64,000 bases of DNA from Bacteroidales bacterium UBA4772 (GTDB lineage: Bacteria; Bacteroidota; Bacteroidia; Bacteroidales; VadinHA17), in the NCBI GenBank assembly GCA_002403305.1, contig DHHM01000022.1:90340-154339 (forward strand), written 5' to 3'. Positions 42,689-55,100 of the stretch are shown piece by piece (within the stretch, counting starts at the first letter, position 1; the number at the start of each line of letters is the position of its first letter). Made by a program: the position numbers and the translations under genes. A model generated the notes under the pieces. The model ran no database searches, was not told the DNA's origin, and worked only from the letters and a program-made list of their open reading frames with translations.

Positions 42689-43788
42689 GAGTTCTGATAG
42701 ACATAGGACATCCTGCCCACGTACACCTTTTCAAAAATTTCTATAGTGAAATGATCAGCAGAGGGCATGATTGCCTTGTCACGGTCAGAGAAATACCGTC
42801 AGCCATAAGACTTCTGCAAATCTTTAAAATTCCTTTTATTTCAATTGGTTCAAAGTCTGACGGACTGCTTAAGAAGGCAATGAACCAGGTTTATTACAAT
42901 AAGCAGGTTTATTCGATAGTACGAGATCGGAAAATTGATATAGGACTTGGAACTTCCATTACCCTGGCACACGTTTCTGCCGTATCAGGGATGAAGTCAC
43001 TCCTGTTTGATGATGACGATGATAAAGTACAGCCCCTGATGACTTTGTTCGGTCATCCATTTGCAGATCATGTTGTTTCCCCTGATTCCCTGAGGGGGAA
43101 ACGAAGAAAGAGCAATACAGTATATTATTATGGTTATCATGAACTCGCCTACCTTCATCCGGAGATATTCACCCCTGATCAAAGCGTCCTGGCTGATCTC
43201 GGGATTTCACGGGGTGAGATTTATTTTATTCTTAGATTCAATGCTTTCAAGGCTCACCATGACAGGAGTGCGCAGGGCTTATCAGACCCGCAGAAGATAC
43301 AACTGGTGCATTATCTTGAACAGCACGGGAGAGTAATTATAACCAGTGAGTCAGCTACTAATGAATTACTAAGGAAATACCTGTTAAAAATTTCTCCGGA
43401 GAAAATTCACTCCCTTCTCTATTTCAGCAAAATGCTTATAGGTGACAGTCAAACAATGACTTCTGAAGCATGCGCACTGGGAGTTCCGTCACTTAGATGC
43501 AACAGCTTTGCAGCCCGGCTGGCTGTTCTGGAAGAGGAAGAAAAAAAGTACGGTTTGACCTATTCATTCAGACCGGATGAATTTGAAAGCCTTATGGCCC
43601 GGCTTGACTCCCTGCTTTCAAATGATTTCCTTCATGATGAGTGGCAGGCAAAACGAAAAAGAATGCTTAATGATAAAATCAATGTGACTGCATTTATGAT
43701 CTGGCTGGTGGAGAATTACCCTGAAAGTATAAAACTGATGAAAGAGAATCCTGAATATCAATTCAGGTTCAGAAGCCACGATCATTGA
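42685..43788 (+). CDS. DUF354 family protein, GT-B-like
   Basis: 367 residues. The opening MRVLIDIGHPAHVHLFKNFY is the hallmark of DUF354. IGLGTSITLAHVSAVSGMKS, LLFDDDDDKVQPLM and MLIGDSQTMTSEACALGVPS follow. The fold resembles UDP-GlcNAc 2-epimerase/GT-B enzymes, and members are common in polysaccharide loci, but no reaction is established. It starts in the FemAB stop (ATGA) and is the last gene of the operon; the first repeat-element gap follows. Confidence 0.85.
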   Translation: MRVLIDIGHPAHVHLFKNFYSEMISRGHDCLVTVREIPSAIRLLQIFKIPFISIGSKSDGLLKKAMNQVYYNKQVYSIVRDRKIDIGLGTSITLAHVSAVSGMKSLLFDDDDDKVQPLMTLFGHPFADHVVSPDSLRGKRRKSNTVYYYGYHELAYLHPEIFTPDQSVLADLGISRGEIYFILRFNAFKAHHDRSAQGLSDPQKIQLVHYLEQHGRVIITSESATNELLRKYLLKISPEKIHSLLYFSKMLIGDSQTMTSEACALGVPSLRCNSFAARLAVLEEEEKKYGLTYSFRPDEFESLMARLDSLLSNDFLHDEWQAKRKRMLNDKINVTAFMIWLVENYPESIKLMKENPEYQFRFRSHDH

Positions 43789-43845
43789 TAAAAGAAATAG
43801 GCGGATGCAACTATTTGGGCAGATGCTTGTATAATACAATAAATA

Positions 43846-43908
43846 ATGAAACTTACATGACCAATAGCTCACAAAAGGAGTTGATCATTTAATTCATGTA
43901 AGTTCCAT
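43846..43908 (-). repeat. 63-bp inverted-repeat element, copy 2
   Basis: Arms AACTTACATGA (43850-43860) and TCATGTAAGTT (43894-43904) with a 33-base loop, just after the polysaccharide operon. Read on the minus strand it aligns base for base, without gaps, with the element at 21393-21455, including the outer AATGG...TTCAT positions and the loop core TTTGTGA. The one arm difference (A for G) is matched by T for C in the other arm. Confidence 0.8.
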
Positions 43909-43920
43909 TTGACTAATGAA

Positions 43921-45123
43921 ATGAAAATAAAATTATCGAATGAAAAGATGAAAGCCATTATATTGTTTCTGACAGTTTCACTGACTCTTCAATCCGGTGC
44001 AACCGGCATAAGAGAGGAACCGCGAACGGATTTTTCAAAGTATATGATTGTTGATTCAGCTACGGTTTATGTGTGGGACGCCTCCATATCAGACTGGGTA
44101 CCGCGGCAGGTACAAGCATATCAGTACTTCGAAGGAAGGCTGATCAGTCTTCAGACCCGGGATTATAATTCGGGATCTGTTCTGGCTGTTACAGTATACA
44201 ATTACAACTATTCAGGGAAGCCTGATACAATCACCAACTTTTCTTTAAAAAATACCATAGTACCGTCTACCAGGTCAGTTAACGATTACGATTCGCAGGG
44301 ACGGGTATATTCAATCAGAATCCAGAAGTGGTCGGGAGAAGTATGGAGTGATGACAGGTTGCAGAATAACTATGAGTATGATTTGGGAGACCGTCCTGTT
44401 GCCTATGAATCAAGGTACTGGAGGAATGGCTCCTGGACTTTACCTACACTGAACGATCTTTATTACAATGATCTTGGACATCTGGAGAGTCATGTCGCTA
44501 CCAGGCCTGACGGAAATATTGATTATCGGATTATTTATGAATACAGTCCATCCGGACAACAGCTCCAATTATATACCCAATATCCGTCAGGGGCTAAGTG
44601 GAGCAATTGGAACCTGAGAACAATTCAGTATAATGATTGTGGAACCAGAGCATCTCAGGTTCAGTATACCGGCAAAGGTCCTGACTGGATACCATCGACC
44701 AAAACAGAATTTTTTTATACCTTCAATTCTGACCAGTACCCCGGAAGAAAAGTTCCTGTGTGCCATAATGGCCATACCATATGGGTTGCCGTTCAAGCAG
44801 TTCCTGCCCATCTAAGACATGGAGACTGCATAGGCGAATGCAGGGAGGAAAGAACAAAACAGAACATATACTTGAAGGAACCACCTTTTATTATTTTTCC
44901 TAATCCTGCAAGGGAAAGAATTACTCTCAGGTTCAGTAATGAATGCTCTTGCGACGAAAAAAGGATTGAGCTTTTAGACTACTCAGGGAATTTTATCAAA
45001 GCATATAACGTCAGCGGAAGTTCAGATCTTATAATTGAAAGGGGAGGATTAAAGGCCGGACGTTACTTTGTCAGAATATCGGGGGCTGAAAAAAGCTACA
45101 GTGTGGCAGTAGTTTTTAAATAG
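43921..45123 (+). CDS. Secreted protein with T9SS type A sorting domain
   Basis: 400 residues from ATG 43921, with a second possible start at ATG 43948 just before the signal peptide MKAIILFLTVSLTLQSGATG. The body is a run of beta-hairpin-like YD repeats: YNYNYSGKPDTITNF, VNDYDSQGRVYSIRI, NYEYDLGDRPVAYESR, DLYYNDLGHLESHV, IIYEYSPSGQQLQLY. It ends with a sorting domain (IIFPNPARERITLRFSN, LKAGRYFVRISGAEKSYSVA). So it is exported and probably anchored to the surface glycan. The function is not known. An intrinsic terminator follows the stop. Confidence 0.8.
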   Translation: MKIKLSNEKMKAIILFLTVSLTLQSGATGIREEPRTDFSKYMIVDSATVYVWDASISDWVPRQVQAYQYFEGRLISLQTRDYNSGSVLAVTVYNYNYSGKPDTITNFSLKNTIVPSTRSVNDYDSQGRVYSIRIQKWSGEVWSDDRLQNNYEYDLGDRPVAYESRYWRNGSWTLPTLNDLYYNDLGHLESHVATRPDGNIDYRIIYEYSPSGQQLQLYTQYPSGAKWSNWNLRTIQYNDCGTRASQVQYTGKGPDWIPSTKTEFFYTFNSDQYPGRKVPVCHNGHTIWVAVQAVPAHLRHGDCIGECREERTKQNIYLKEPPFIIFPNPARERITLRFSNECSCDEKRIELLDYSGNFIKAYNVSGSSDLIIERGGLKAGRYFVRISGAEKSYSVAVVFK

Positions 45124-45138
45124 CATCCCGCAAATCAT

Positions 45139-45945
45139 TCATGGCGCTGTCAGGAATCTCTTGACGGCGTTTTTTGTATTCTGCCAGAAAAGTTCATACA
45201 GCCATGGCATCAATCTGTTGTCCCATCGCTGGGGATGAAGGGTTATCATCACCACAGGAGGAAGACTCCCTGTTTCTGCGGCCTTTATTATGTCAGCAGT
45301 TGACCTGAAATTCTGCCGGCTTTCTCCCTTCGCAGCCCTACTGAGTTGTTTGTCACCCCTGCCATCAGGTTTTCCTGACATTACACGGTCACGCACGCTG
45401 ACTTTCTTGCCGTTCCAACGTCTGCCGGTATCAGTGAAATATTGAACTTTATTGAAGTCAATGTCAAGGTAAGGTTCACCGCTTATCCCGAAAGCCCCGT
45501 AATCATATTTATCCCACAGCTTCCTGTTGTCATATTTTGACAGCGGGCTGCCGTGCATGCATATCGTTTCTATGGGAACGAGCCGGCGGAGCTTTGCCAG
45601 GCTTTGTTCAAAGAGCCTGATCGCCAGATCATAATCTCCGCGGGCGGCGGCCAGGTCTTCATAATGATAGCCAATCTCATGACCGAGATGGCTTATCTCC
45701 CTTATTATACCTTCGTCATAGCTTTCGCGGACTGTCCGGAAATAGTAAGTGCCTCTTATTCCCATCCGGCTCTCCAATTTGGCACATCTTAATGAGTTTT
45801 TCGGCCTTGCATCTACATCATGTCTGAGGATCAGGTATTTACCTTCAGGATTCCGAAAGGCCTCTGCCACAGGTATGAAGTTATAGCCTGAATTCTTCAG
45901 GGAAGAAAGAAGCCGGTTCAGAGTATCGAAGGTAAAGTCGCGCAT
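45139..45945 (-). CDS. Polysaccharide-deacetylase-like protein
   Basis: 268 residues, no signal peptide. The motif YLILRHDVDARPKNSLRCAK (about residues 32-51) has the HDVD aspartates, and HEIGYHYEDLAAARGDYDLA (about 88) supplies a metal His with a changed pattern, H-x3-H as GHEIGYH. ICMHGSPLSKYDNRKLWDKY and VVMITLHPQRW complete a NodB-like fold with the HP end motif. It resembles HDVD-type deacetylase-like proteins found at the edge of LPS loci. It is convergent with the T9SS gene and divergent from the giant adhesin gene. Confidence 0.8.
   Translation of the reverse strand: MRDFTFDTLNRLLSSLKNSGYNFIPVAEAFRNPEGKYLILRHDVDARPKNSLRCAKLESRMGIRGTYYFRTVRESYDEGIIREISHLGHEIGYHYEDLAAARGDYDLAIRLFEQSLAKLRRLVPIETICMHGSPLSKYDNRKLWDKYDYGAFGISGEPYLDIDFNKVQYFTDTGRRWNGKKVSVRDRVMSGKPDGRGDKQLSRAAKGESRQNFRSTADIIKAAETGSLPPVVMITLHPQRWDNRLMPWLYELFWQNTKNAVKRFLTAP
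45145..45175 (+). terminator. Rho-independent terminator
   Basis: Stem CGCTGTCA / TTGACGGCG (45145-45169, one wobble), followed by six T at 45170-45175. It lies 22 bases after the T9SS gene stop, inside the last codons of the convergent minus-strand deacetylase gene. Confidence 0.7.
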
Positions 45946-46193
45946 AGCATAGTACCGGTATCAAAAGTATAAAATTAACCCTTCAAACAGACTTACCGGC
46001 AGTGCCGGAATTACTTCATGAGCCAAATTAATACATTAAACTGCTTAAAATGTATCCATTTACTAAATAAATCGTTAAACAATTAGTTTATAGTATATAG
46101 TAATTCACGCCATGCAACCATATGACCTGACCCATGGTCACAGAATAAGAATGCAGGGTAATTTTTTTTAGGGTGTAATTAACAGATCCTGAT
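45946..46193. other. Intergenic gap upstream of giant adhesin gene
   Basis: This 248-base AT-rich gap between divergent genes must hold both promoters. A perfect hairpin CCGGC-AGT-GCCGG is at 45996-46008. No exact TAnnTTTG box was found for the adhesin, and its start has no clear ribosome site. Confidence 0.4.
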
Positions 46194-49100
46194 ATGAAGA
46201 GCTTCTTATATTTAAAATCCGTCGGAGGGCAGGCCGGATTTGCAATCAAAGCACTGGTACTGCTGTTTTTCATGGTTATTCCATTCGCTGTCGTTCAGTC
46301 GCAGCCGGTATGGGTTCCCACCACTCCCTCAACAGGAACTGTCGGGCCGATGTCAATCCCAATAAACTGTGGAATTGACAGGGCAGGAACGATTTATATC
46401 ATTGTTCTTAACTACAATAACCCCAGTGCACAATCACCCGGGACGATAAGAAGCCAGGCAATCAATCCAACTGCACCCGGCATTGTTTTCAATGCTGTCA
46501 TCCCAATTGCCGGGGCAGACATCAATGCCATTCTTCAGGTCATCGCAGGTTCACTGGCTCCAAATACATACCACACTATTTATCTTGTAGCAGCCGATGC
46601 AGCAAATGTCCTTCAGGCGACTTCAGTCAGGCTTAATGCAACAACTCTCCCATGTCCGAAAATCCAGGTTCAGGACTTCTTCGGCAACATGGGGGAATGT
46701 GTTAACCTCGGTGCGAGCGGGATGTTTCAGGTCAACCCTCTGGCATCAGTGCCAACGGGCATTCTTGCCGGAAGCCAGTGGACAATTGACTGGGGTGACG
46801 GATCGCCCATCTGGACTTACACATCCTCTGCAGACAATGACCTTCCTCCTCCACAGATTCATAATTTCTCTACAACAACCAACTGCGCATATGTCGGTAC
46901 CTGGACAGTAAAAAACCCATGTAACGAATTTTATGCTAAGCAGGGAGTGTTTGTCATTCACGGACGTGACATTCCCCTTGACGGAGACGGCCTGCTGCAG
47001 ATGCAGGAGACCACCACAGGGGACGTAGATATAGTCTACGTATGCGAAGGAAGCGAACACGACATAGAACTCAGGGATATAAGCATCTGGAACTGTCAGA
47101 CCCCGACAGTGCCGCCGCCGCTTAACCCGAGCGATTACGACAACGAATCACCCAGGACGATACAGTTTGTTTACGGGGAGACCCCTGCCGGAGCAGTCAT
47201 GAATACGATCACCGGCAACGTGCTTATTGGCGGATCAAACATCGCCAACGGCGCCAATGGTTATGTCGGACCTGTGATTGGTCCGCTATCACCGCCCAAC
47301 CCCAACACACTCACTGATGTCATTACCATACCCGCCACCTGCAAGGCGGGTGAACGGTTTTATGTCTACCTGAAAGACTGGAATAAATGCAATCCTTTCC
47401 TTGACGAGAACACTGATTATGTCTCTGAGGATTTTATAATTGAGGTCATACCTGCACCCCCGGCCCCAGCCGTCGTGACGCCCCAGGAGTACTGCTTCGA
47501 CGGTGTGGCCCCCACCCTTACCGCCACCATCAGCCTTGCAGGCAACACCCTGAACTGGTATGACGATGCAGCGCTGACCACACTTCTCTACACGGGCAAT
47601 CCGTTTACCCACGGGATGACGGCACCGGGCGTCTACGACTTTTATGTTACGGAGACCAGCGGTGTCAACGGATGCGAAGGACCGCCCTCACAGATTGATC
47701 TTTACATCAGGGAGGAGCTCTCCAGACCCGGACCGATAACGGGGCCGTCAGAGGTATGTATAAATGCCACGGGCCAGGTCTTTTCAGTGGCAGCTGACCC
47801 GCCGACATATCCGATAGGCGGTACCACAGAGTATATCTGGAGCGTCCCTGCCGGATGGACCATAACCTCAGGGCAGGGCACAAAGGAGATAACCGTCGAT
47901 ATCGGCGGCTCGGCCGGGTCAAGGACAGTCAGTGTTGTTAACCAGTATACAACTGATCCCCGGTGTCCGTCACCGGCAAGGACATTTAATGTCACTGTCA
48001 GTCCGCTGTCAGTGGGAGGCACCGTATCGGGCACCTCCCCGATATGTTTCGGGTCGAGTGTGACACTGACCCTTTCAGGGCATACCGGTACCGTACAACG
48101 GTGGGAGAGAAGGCTTCTCCCTTCAGCCACATGGACTAACGTAGCCAATACAACAACATCGTATACATACACTCCTCCAACGGCAGGCACCTGGGAGTTC
48201 CGTGCCCTCGTCAGGAGCGGATCATGCTCGTCAACTTATTCATCCGTCAGAACCATCCAGGTAGACCCTGCATCCGTCGGGGGTACAATTTCCGGAGGTA
48301 TAACACCCATATGCCTTGGCTCGAGCACCGGGGTCATGACCCTCTCGGGCTATACCGGTTCCATTGTAAGATGGCAGTACAGGCGCAACGGCGGGTCGTG
48401 GGACAACATAGCAAACACAACTCCCACTCTCAATCACACCCCGTCGCAATCTGGTACATATGATTACCGCGTCAGAGTACAGAGCGGAGTATGCTCTGCG
48501 GTATATTCCAACCTGAGGACCATAGTTGTCAATCCTCTCTCAGTGGGTGGATCAGTTACCGGTGGTACAACTCCCATATGTATCGGTTCATCAACCGGCG
48601 TGATGACACTCACCGGTTACACCGGCACCGTTGTTCGCTGGCAGAGAAGGCTTAATGCCGGGGCATGGTCAAACATCGCCAATACCAATGCCACCTATTC
48701 CGAGGTACCTTCGTCAGCTGGCACATGGGAGTACCGTGCAGAGGTCCAGAGTGGAGTCTGTGCTTCGGTATATTCAGTCCCGCAAACGATAATAGTAATT
48801 CCTCCTTCAGTAGGGGGCACGATATCAGGAGGGAGCACACCAATCTGTCCGGGGGAATCAACAGGAGCAATGACCCTCTCGGGATATACCGGTGCCATTG
48901 TCAGGTGGGAGAAGAGAGTTAACGGAGGCGCCTGGTCGAACATAGCAAACACCAATGCCACCTATTCGGAGATACCGTCATCATCAGGCACCTGGGACTA
49001 CCGTGCCTATGTGCAGAACAGTCCCTGCGGCGGCACCTATTCCTCCGTCCGTACTATTATTGTCAGGCCGGCATACAACGCACAGTTGCATGATAACATC

Positions 49101-52100
49101 AGCATATGCAACAATGCGGCTGCCGATTTCAATATCGTTCTGTCAGGCGGCACTCCGCCATATACCATTAACTATACACGCAACGGTTCCGCACAGCCGC
49201 AGTTGAACGGCTACACAACCGGCACCAATGTGTCGACCGGGATTCTGACCACAGGTACCTATGTATACACCCTTACCTCGGTGGTTGATGCTGACGGCTG
49301 TAATGCTCAGTCGCTCGGTACTCCCATAACCGTTACCGTAGGTGCAGCCCTGGTTGACGCAACCATCTCCGGCAGCGGAGACGGCTGCGACGGTTCAGCA
49401 AGCTGGTTCTCACTGAATGTGAACGGCGGTGCTCCGCCGTACGTGGTAACCTATACCTATGACGGCGGAGGAAATACCTCCGTTGCCGGGTACAACAACG
49501 GTGATCATATTGATCTCGGAACGCCGGCTGTCGGCCCCCATACAGTACACATTGTCTCCATCCGGGATGCATGCCTGAATCTTGTACCATCGCTGCCGGC
49601 TGATTATTCATTCGCAATCTATGCGATTCCCAATGCCGGTGGTACGACAAACAACACACCCGATCTCTGCAACGGAGGCACGACAGACATAGTGCTGCAG
49701 TCGACCGTTCCCAACACCGATTTCACATGGTCAGTGACCAATATTCCGGCGGTCACATGGGTGAATGCACCTTCAGGCGGTACCATTGCAAACGGCAACG
49801 GTGTTTCGATAGCACAGTTGCTTGCACATACGGCCACCTCACCGACAACCGTTACATATGCCATCACCCCGTCAGGGCCTCTTCCCACCTCCTGTCCCGG
49901 TCCTCAGATCACAAGGAATGTGGTTGTCAATCCTTCCGGCCAGGTCAATGACCCTGCCAACCAGGAGCTCTGTGCAGGCAGTGCCACCACGGCTGTGAAC
50001 TTCACCACCAACCGCACCGGAGGCACCACCACCTATTCCTGGACCAACAATAACACCAGCATCGGCCTTGGCGCCGGCGGCAGCGGTAATATTCCTGCTT
50101 TCACCGCCATCAACGGTGGAACTTCGCCGGTGACTGCCACTGTTACTGTCACTCCTTCATTTGAGGGTTGTCCCGGCACGCCGCAGAGTTTCACCATCAC
50201 CGTCAATCCGGCAGGTCAGGTCAATGACCCGGCCGACCAGGTGAGGTGCAACGGAGCGGCTACGGCGGCAGTGAATTTCACCACCAACCGCACGGGCGGC
50301 ACCACCACCTATGCATGGTCGAACAGCAACACCAGCATCGGTCTGGGTGCCAACGGAACAGGAAACATACCGTCGTTCACTGCCACCAACACAGGAACCT
50401 CGCCGGTGACGGCCACCATCACCGTCACACCGTCGTTTGAAGGATGCGCGGGTGCACCCGATACCTTCACCATCACCGTCAACCCGAGCGGACAGGTCAA
50501 CGACCCGGCTGACCAGGTGAGATGCAACGGTGCTGCTACAGCAGCGGTTAACTTCACCACCAACCGCACGGGTGGCACCACCACCTATGCATGGAGCAAC
50601 AGCAACACCAGTATCGGTCTCGGCGCCAACGGAACAGGAAACATATCGTCGTTTTCTGCCACCAATGGCGGCACATCGCCGGTAACGGCCACCATAACAG
50701 TCACACCGTCGTTTGAGGGCTGTGCCGGTACGCCGCAGACCTTCACCATCACCGTCAATCCAAGCGGCCAGGTCAACGATCCTGCTGACCAGACGAGGTG
50801 CAACGGTGCCGCCACAGCGGCAGTGAATTTCACAACCAACCGTACCGGCGGCACGACCACCTATGCATGGACCAACAGCAACACCGGCATCGGTCTCGGC
50901 GCCAACGGAAACGGTAACATACCGTCATTTACGGCCACCAACGGCGGCACCTCCCCGTTGACAGCAACCATTACCGTCACGCCTTCGTTTGAGGGCTGTG
51001 CCGGCACGCCGCAAAGCTTTACCATCACCGTGAACCCGAGTGGTCAGGTTGATGACCCGGCCGACCAGGTGAGATGCAACGGTGCAGCCACGGCAGCAGT
51101 CACCTTCACCACCAACCGTAGCGGCGGCACGACTACCTACGCCTGGACCAACAGCACTCCTTCAATAGGGCTGGCAGCCAGCGGCAACGGCAACATAGCT
51201 TCGTTCATTGCCACCAATACAGGCACTGCGCCTGTTACGGCTACCGTCACCGTCACGCCTTCGTTTGAGGGTTGTGCCGGCACTCCGCAGAGCTTCACCA
51301 TAACTGTCAATCCTACTCCGGTGCTGACCAGCACCCTGACACCTCCGGCTCTGTGCAGCAACAGTGCATTCACCTATACCCCGACTTCGCTCACAGCAGG
51401 CACGAACTTCAGCTGGACGAGGCTCGCCGTGGCAGGTATCACTCCTGCCGGGCCGGCATCAGGCGTCAACGGTGTCAGTGAAACGCTCAGGAACTTCACT
51501 TCGGCCACCATACCTGTCACCTATGAATATACGCTGACGGCCAACGGCTGCAGCAACGTGCAGAATGTCGTGGTCAACATCAAGCCGGAGCCTGTCATCG
51601 CTGACCAGTCGGCGTCAGTATGCTCAGGAGAGACGCTGACACATCACATATTGCTTGATAATTTCACAAACCCGGCCGACAATGTGACCTTCACCTGGCC
51701 TGCTCCGGTGCTCTCCGGCGGACTGACGGGCGGAACGGCACGCAGTGTGCCTTCGTCGGCTGACATGACAGACAGCTTCGTCAACACTACAGGACTGGCT
51801 GAGACGGCAACCTATACCGTCACACCGGTTTATAACGGATGTGTCGGTGAACCCAGGGATATCGTTGTCACCGTGGGCTCACAGCCTGTCCTGGGCAACC
51901 TTGACATGTTTGCCTGCAGTGCTGTGCCGACAGGGCTCATTCTTGCCGTGGCGCCCACCTCCTCGCCTGCCACCACCTATGATATAGATCTGATAACCGT
52001 TCAGGCAGGACTCATTCCTGCCGCCGGCAACGCCGTTGCCGCCAGCGGTATCGCAGATGTCAACTACCTGGCCAATGACCGGTTTACGAATCAGACCGGT

Positions 52101-55100
52101 GTTAACAGGACTGTCACCTACCATGTCAGACCGGTCTTCGGTGCCACATGCATCGGCGACTGGGTTAATGTGGTTGTGACCATCAGGCCACAGCCTGTGA
52201 TAGCGCCCGGACAGGTGCAGACCGTCTGTTCCAACACGGCAGCCTCACGTGAGATACTGCTGGTACCGGCCAACACACCTGCAGGGAGCACCTTCAGCTG
52301 GCCGCTGCCGGTGATGTCCGACGGATCGGTTCAGGGAACGACAGGCACCAATGTGCCGGCTGATCCTGCGGGAACACCTCACATAACTGATACTTTTGAA
52401 AATTACGGTGCCGCACCGATCACGGCCACATACACTGTTACGCCCTACAGCTCATTCGGCTGTGCCGGTACTCCCGTGGATGTTGTGATAACCGTCAATC
52501 CCGAGCCTGCCGCGCCGGTGATCACTGGTGACAACATGCTTTGCACCAATGAAACCAACGTAATTTATATGGTGCCGTCTACGCCGGGCTCGTCATATAC
52601 CTGGACCGTTCCGGCATCTGTCGGTACCAAGATCTTTGACGTCAGTTCCAACGCCATCATAATCACTGCTGCATCATCCGCAGGCAGCGGAGCGATAACG
52701 GTCACGGAGACCAACAGCTACGGATGTACCGGTCCTGCCGGTTCATTCAACGTCGATGTGCTGGCTCCCTCACCTGTCTCGACAATTACCGGTGATGATG
52801 TTGTATGTGCCCTTGAGACCGCCGGTTATTCCGTCCCGAACAATGCCGGGTCAATATACACATGGACACTGCCGACCGGGGCGGCCCTCATAGGTGATCC
52901 CTCGGCTGCATCGATAACGGTTACCTTCGGCACGATCAGCGGCAACATAACAGTCCGCGAGGTGAATGCTGCAGGATGCATTACCAATCACACACCGTTG
53001 CCGGTGACCGTCAGGCCTCTGCCCACGGCCATCATCAGCAACAGCGGCACGATATGTGTCGAGGATACGCATCCTATTAACATTTCGCTTACAGGAACAG
53101 CACCGTGGGATGTCGTTTATGCCATCAATGGGGTTGACCAGCCTGCTCTTAACATAGCAGCCAGTCCGTATACCCTCAATGCAAACATCTCCGGGAACTA
53201 TACAATCACCAGCGTCACCGATGCCAACAACTGTACCAACGTCGGTATCGGCAATGCCACGGTATCGCACTTCCCGGTGCCCACAGCCACCATCAGCGGC
53301 ACGACTGCCGTATGTGCAGGCCAGAGTGCGGTCATCACCGTCACTCTCACAGGGGCTGCACCCTGGGATTTCATATATACTGACGGTGTCACCCCGGTTA
53401 CCGTAACCAATCATCCGGTGAATGTCTTCACCTTCACCGTCACTCCTGCTGCTGCCACCACCTACACGCTCGTGTCGATGGAGGACAACAACGGATGTAC
53501 GGGAACCCTGTCAGGATCAGCAACGGTGACCATCAATGCGCAGCCGGTGCTGTCGTTTGCCGTCACTGACCTGCAGTGCTACGGCGATAACAGCGGCGCC
53601 ATCGACCTTACCGTTACCGGCTCGGCTTCCAACAGCTTTGCCTGGATGGGTCCCGACGGCTTCACAGCCGGCACCGAGGACATCTCCGGAGTGAAGGCCG
53701 GGCTGTACAATGTGACTGTCACCAGCGGCGACGGATGTGTCGCCAGCGGCCAGACCACGGTCTTTGAGCCGAGCCTGCTCACCCTCACATCGACAGGCAA
53801 CATCACGATACTTTGCAACGGTGATCCCACCGGCACCGGCAGCTTCACCGCCGCCGGAGGCACGGGACCCTATACCTTCTCGACGCTTGTGAACACCTCG
53901 GGTGCTACCCTCACACCGGCAGCATCATCGGTGGCTGTCACCGACGCCGGCGGAGGCACCATCACCGTTCAGGTCACCGACGCACATATGTGCACGGCCC
54001 AGGCCACCATCACTGTCACCGAGCCGTCGGCCCTTAACCTGAGCGCTACCACGGCCAACATACTATGTTACGGAGGCAACAACGGTACTATCATTACATC
54101 CGTCACCGGCGGTACCCCACCTTATTTATATGCATGGACAGCCTCGGGCGGCGGCAGCGGACTCACCGCCGGTGCCCCGAGCCAGGGAGGACTGACGGCC
54201 GGCACCTATGATGTCACCGTCACCGACGCCAACGGATGCCAGATCACCGGCAGCTGGACACTGACGCAGCCTGATGCGATGGTTGTCACCGTGACAACTG
54301 ATGACAACCTCATCGGTACCTGCTCCAGCGCACAGCTCAATGCAACCGTCACCGGAGGTGTTGAGCCTGCCGGAGGCTATATATACAGCTGGTCACCTGT
54401 GGCAGGACTCAGTGCAGCCAACATAGCCAATCCTGTTGCCGCCCCGGCCTCGACAACCACCTATACAGTTACGGTCACTGACGCTAACGGATGCGTAAAG
54501 AGCGCTTCGGTGGTTGTCAACGTGGCTCCGGTGCTTACGGCTGTAGCCTATGCCGATGACAACCTCATCGGCACATGCCCGTCGTCACAGACGCAGCTGC
54601 ATGTCAACGTCAACGGCGGCGAGGCTCCCTACAGCTTCAGCTGGCTGCCCGTTGCAGGACTGACGCCTGCGAACATCCAGAATCCCGTTGCCAGGCCGGC
54701 TGCCACCACGACCTATACCGTCACCGTGACCGATGCCAACGGATGTATTGCCACGGCAAATGTCACTGTCAACGTTGCTCCCGAGCTCGATGTGACCGTC
54801 ACCGTTGATGACAACCTCATCGGCACCTGTCCGGGCTCCCTGGCACATCTCAGCGCCACGGCCACCGGCGGTGAAGGCGGTTACACATACCTCTGGGACA
54901 ATGCGGCGACGCTTGATGACGCTACGAAGTTCAACCCGACGGCCAAGCCTGCCGCTACCACGACCTATACCGTCACCGTCACTGACGCCAACGGCTGTAC
55001 CGACCAGGCCAGTATCGTTGTCAACGTTGCTCCTGACCTGAGTGTCGCTGCCTCGGCTGATGATATGTTCATAGGTACCTGTCCTACCTCCGTATCGCAT

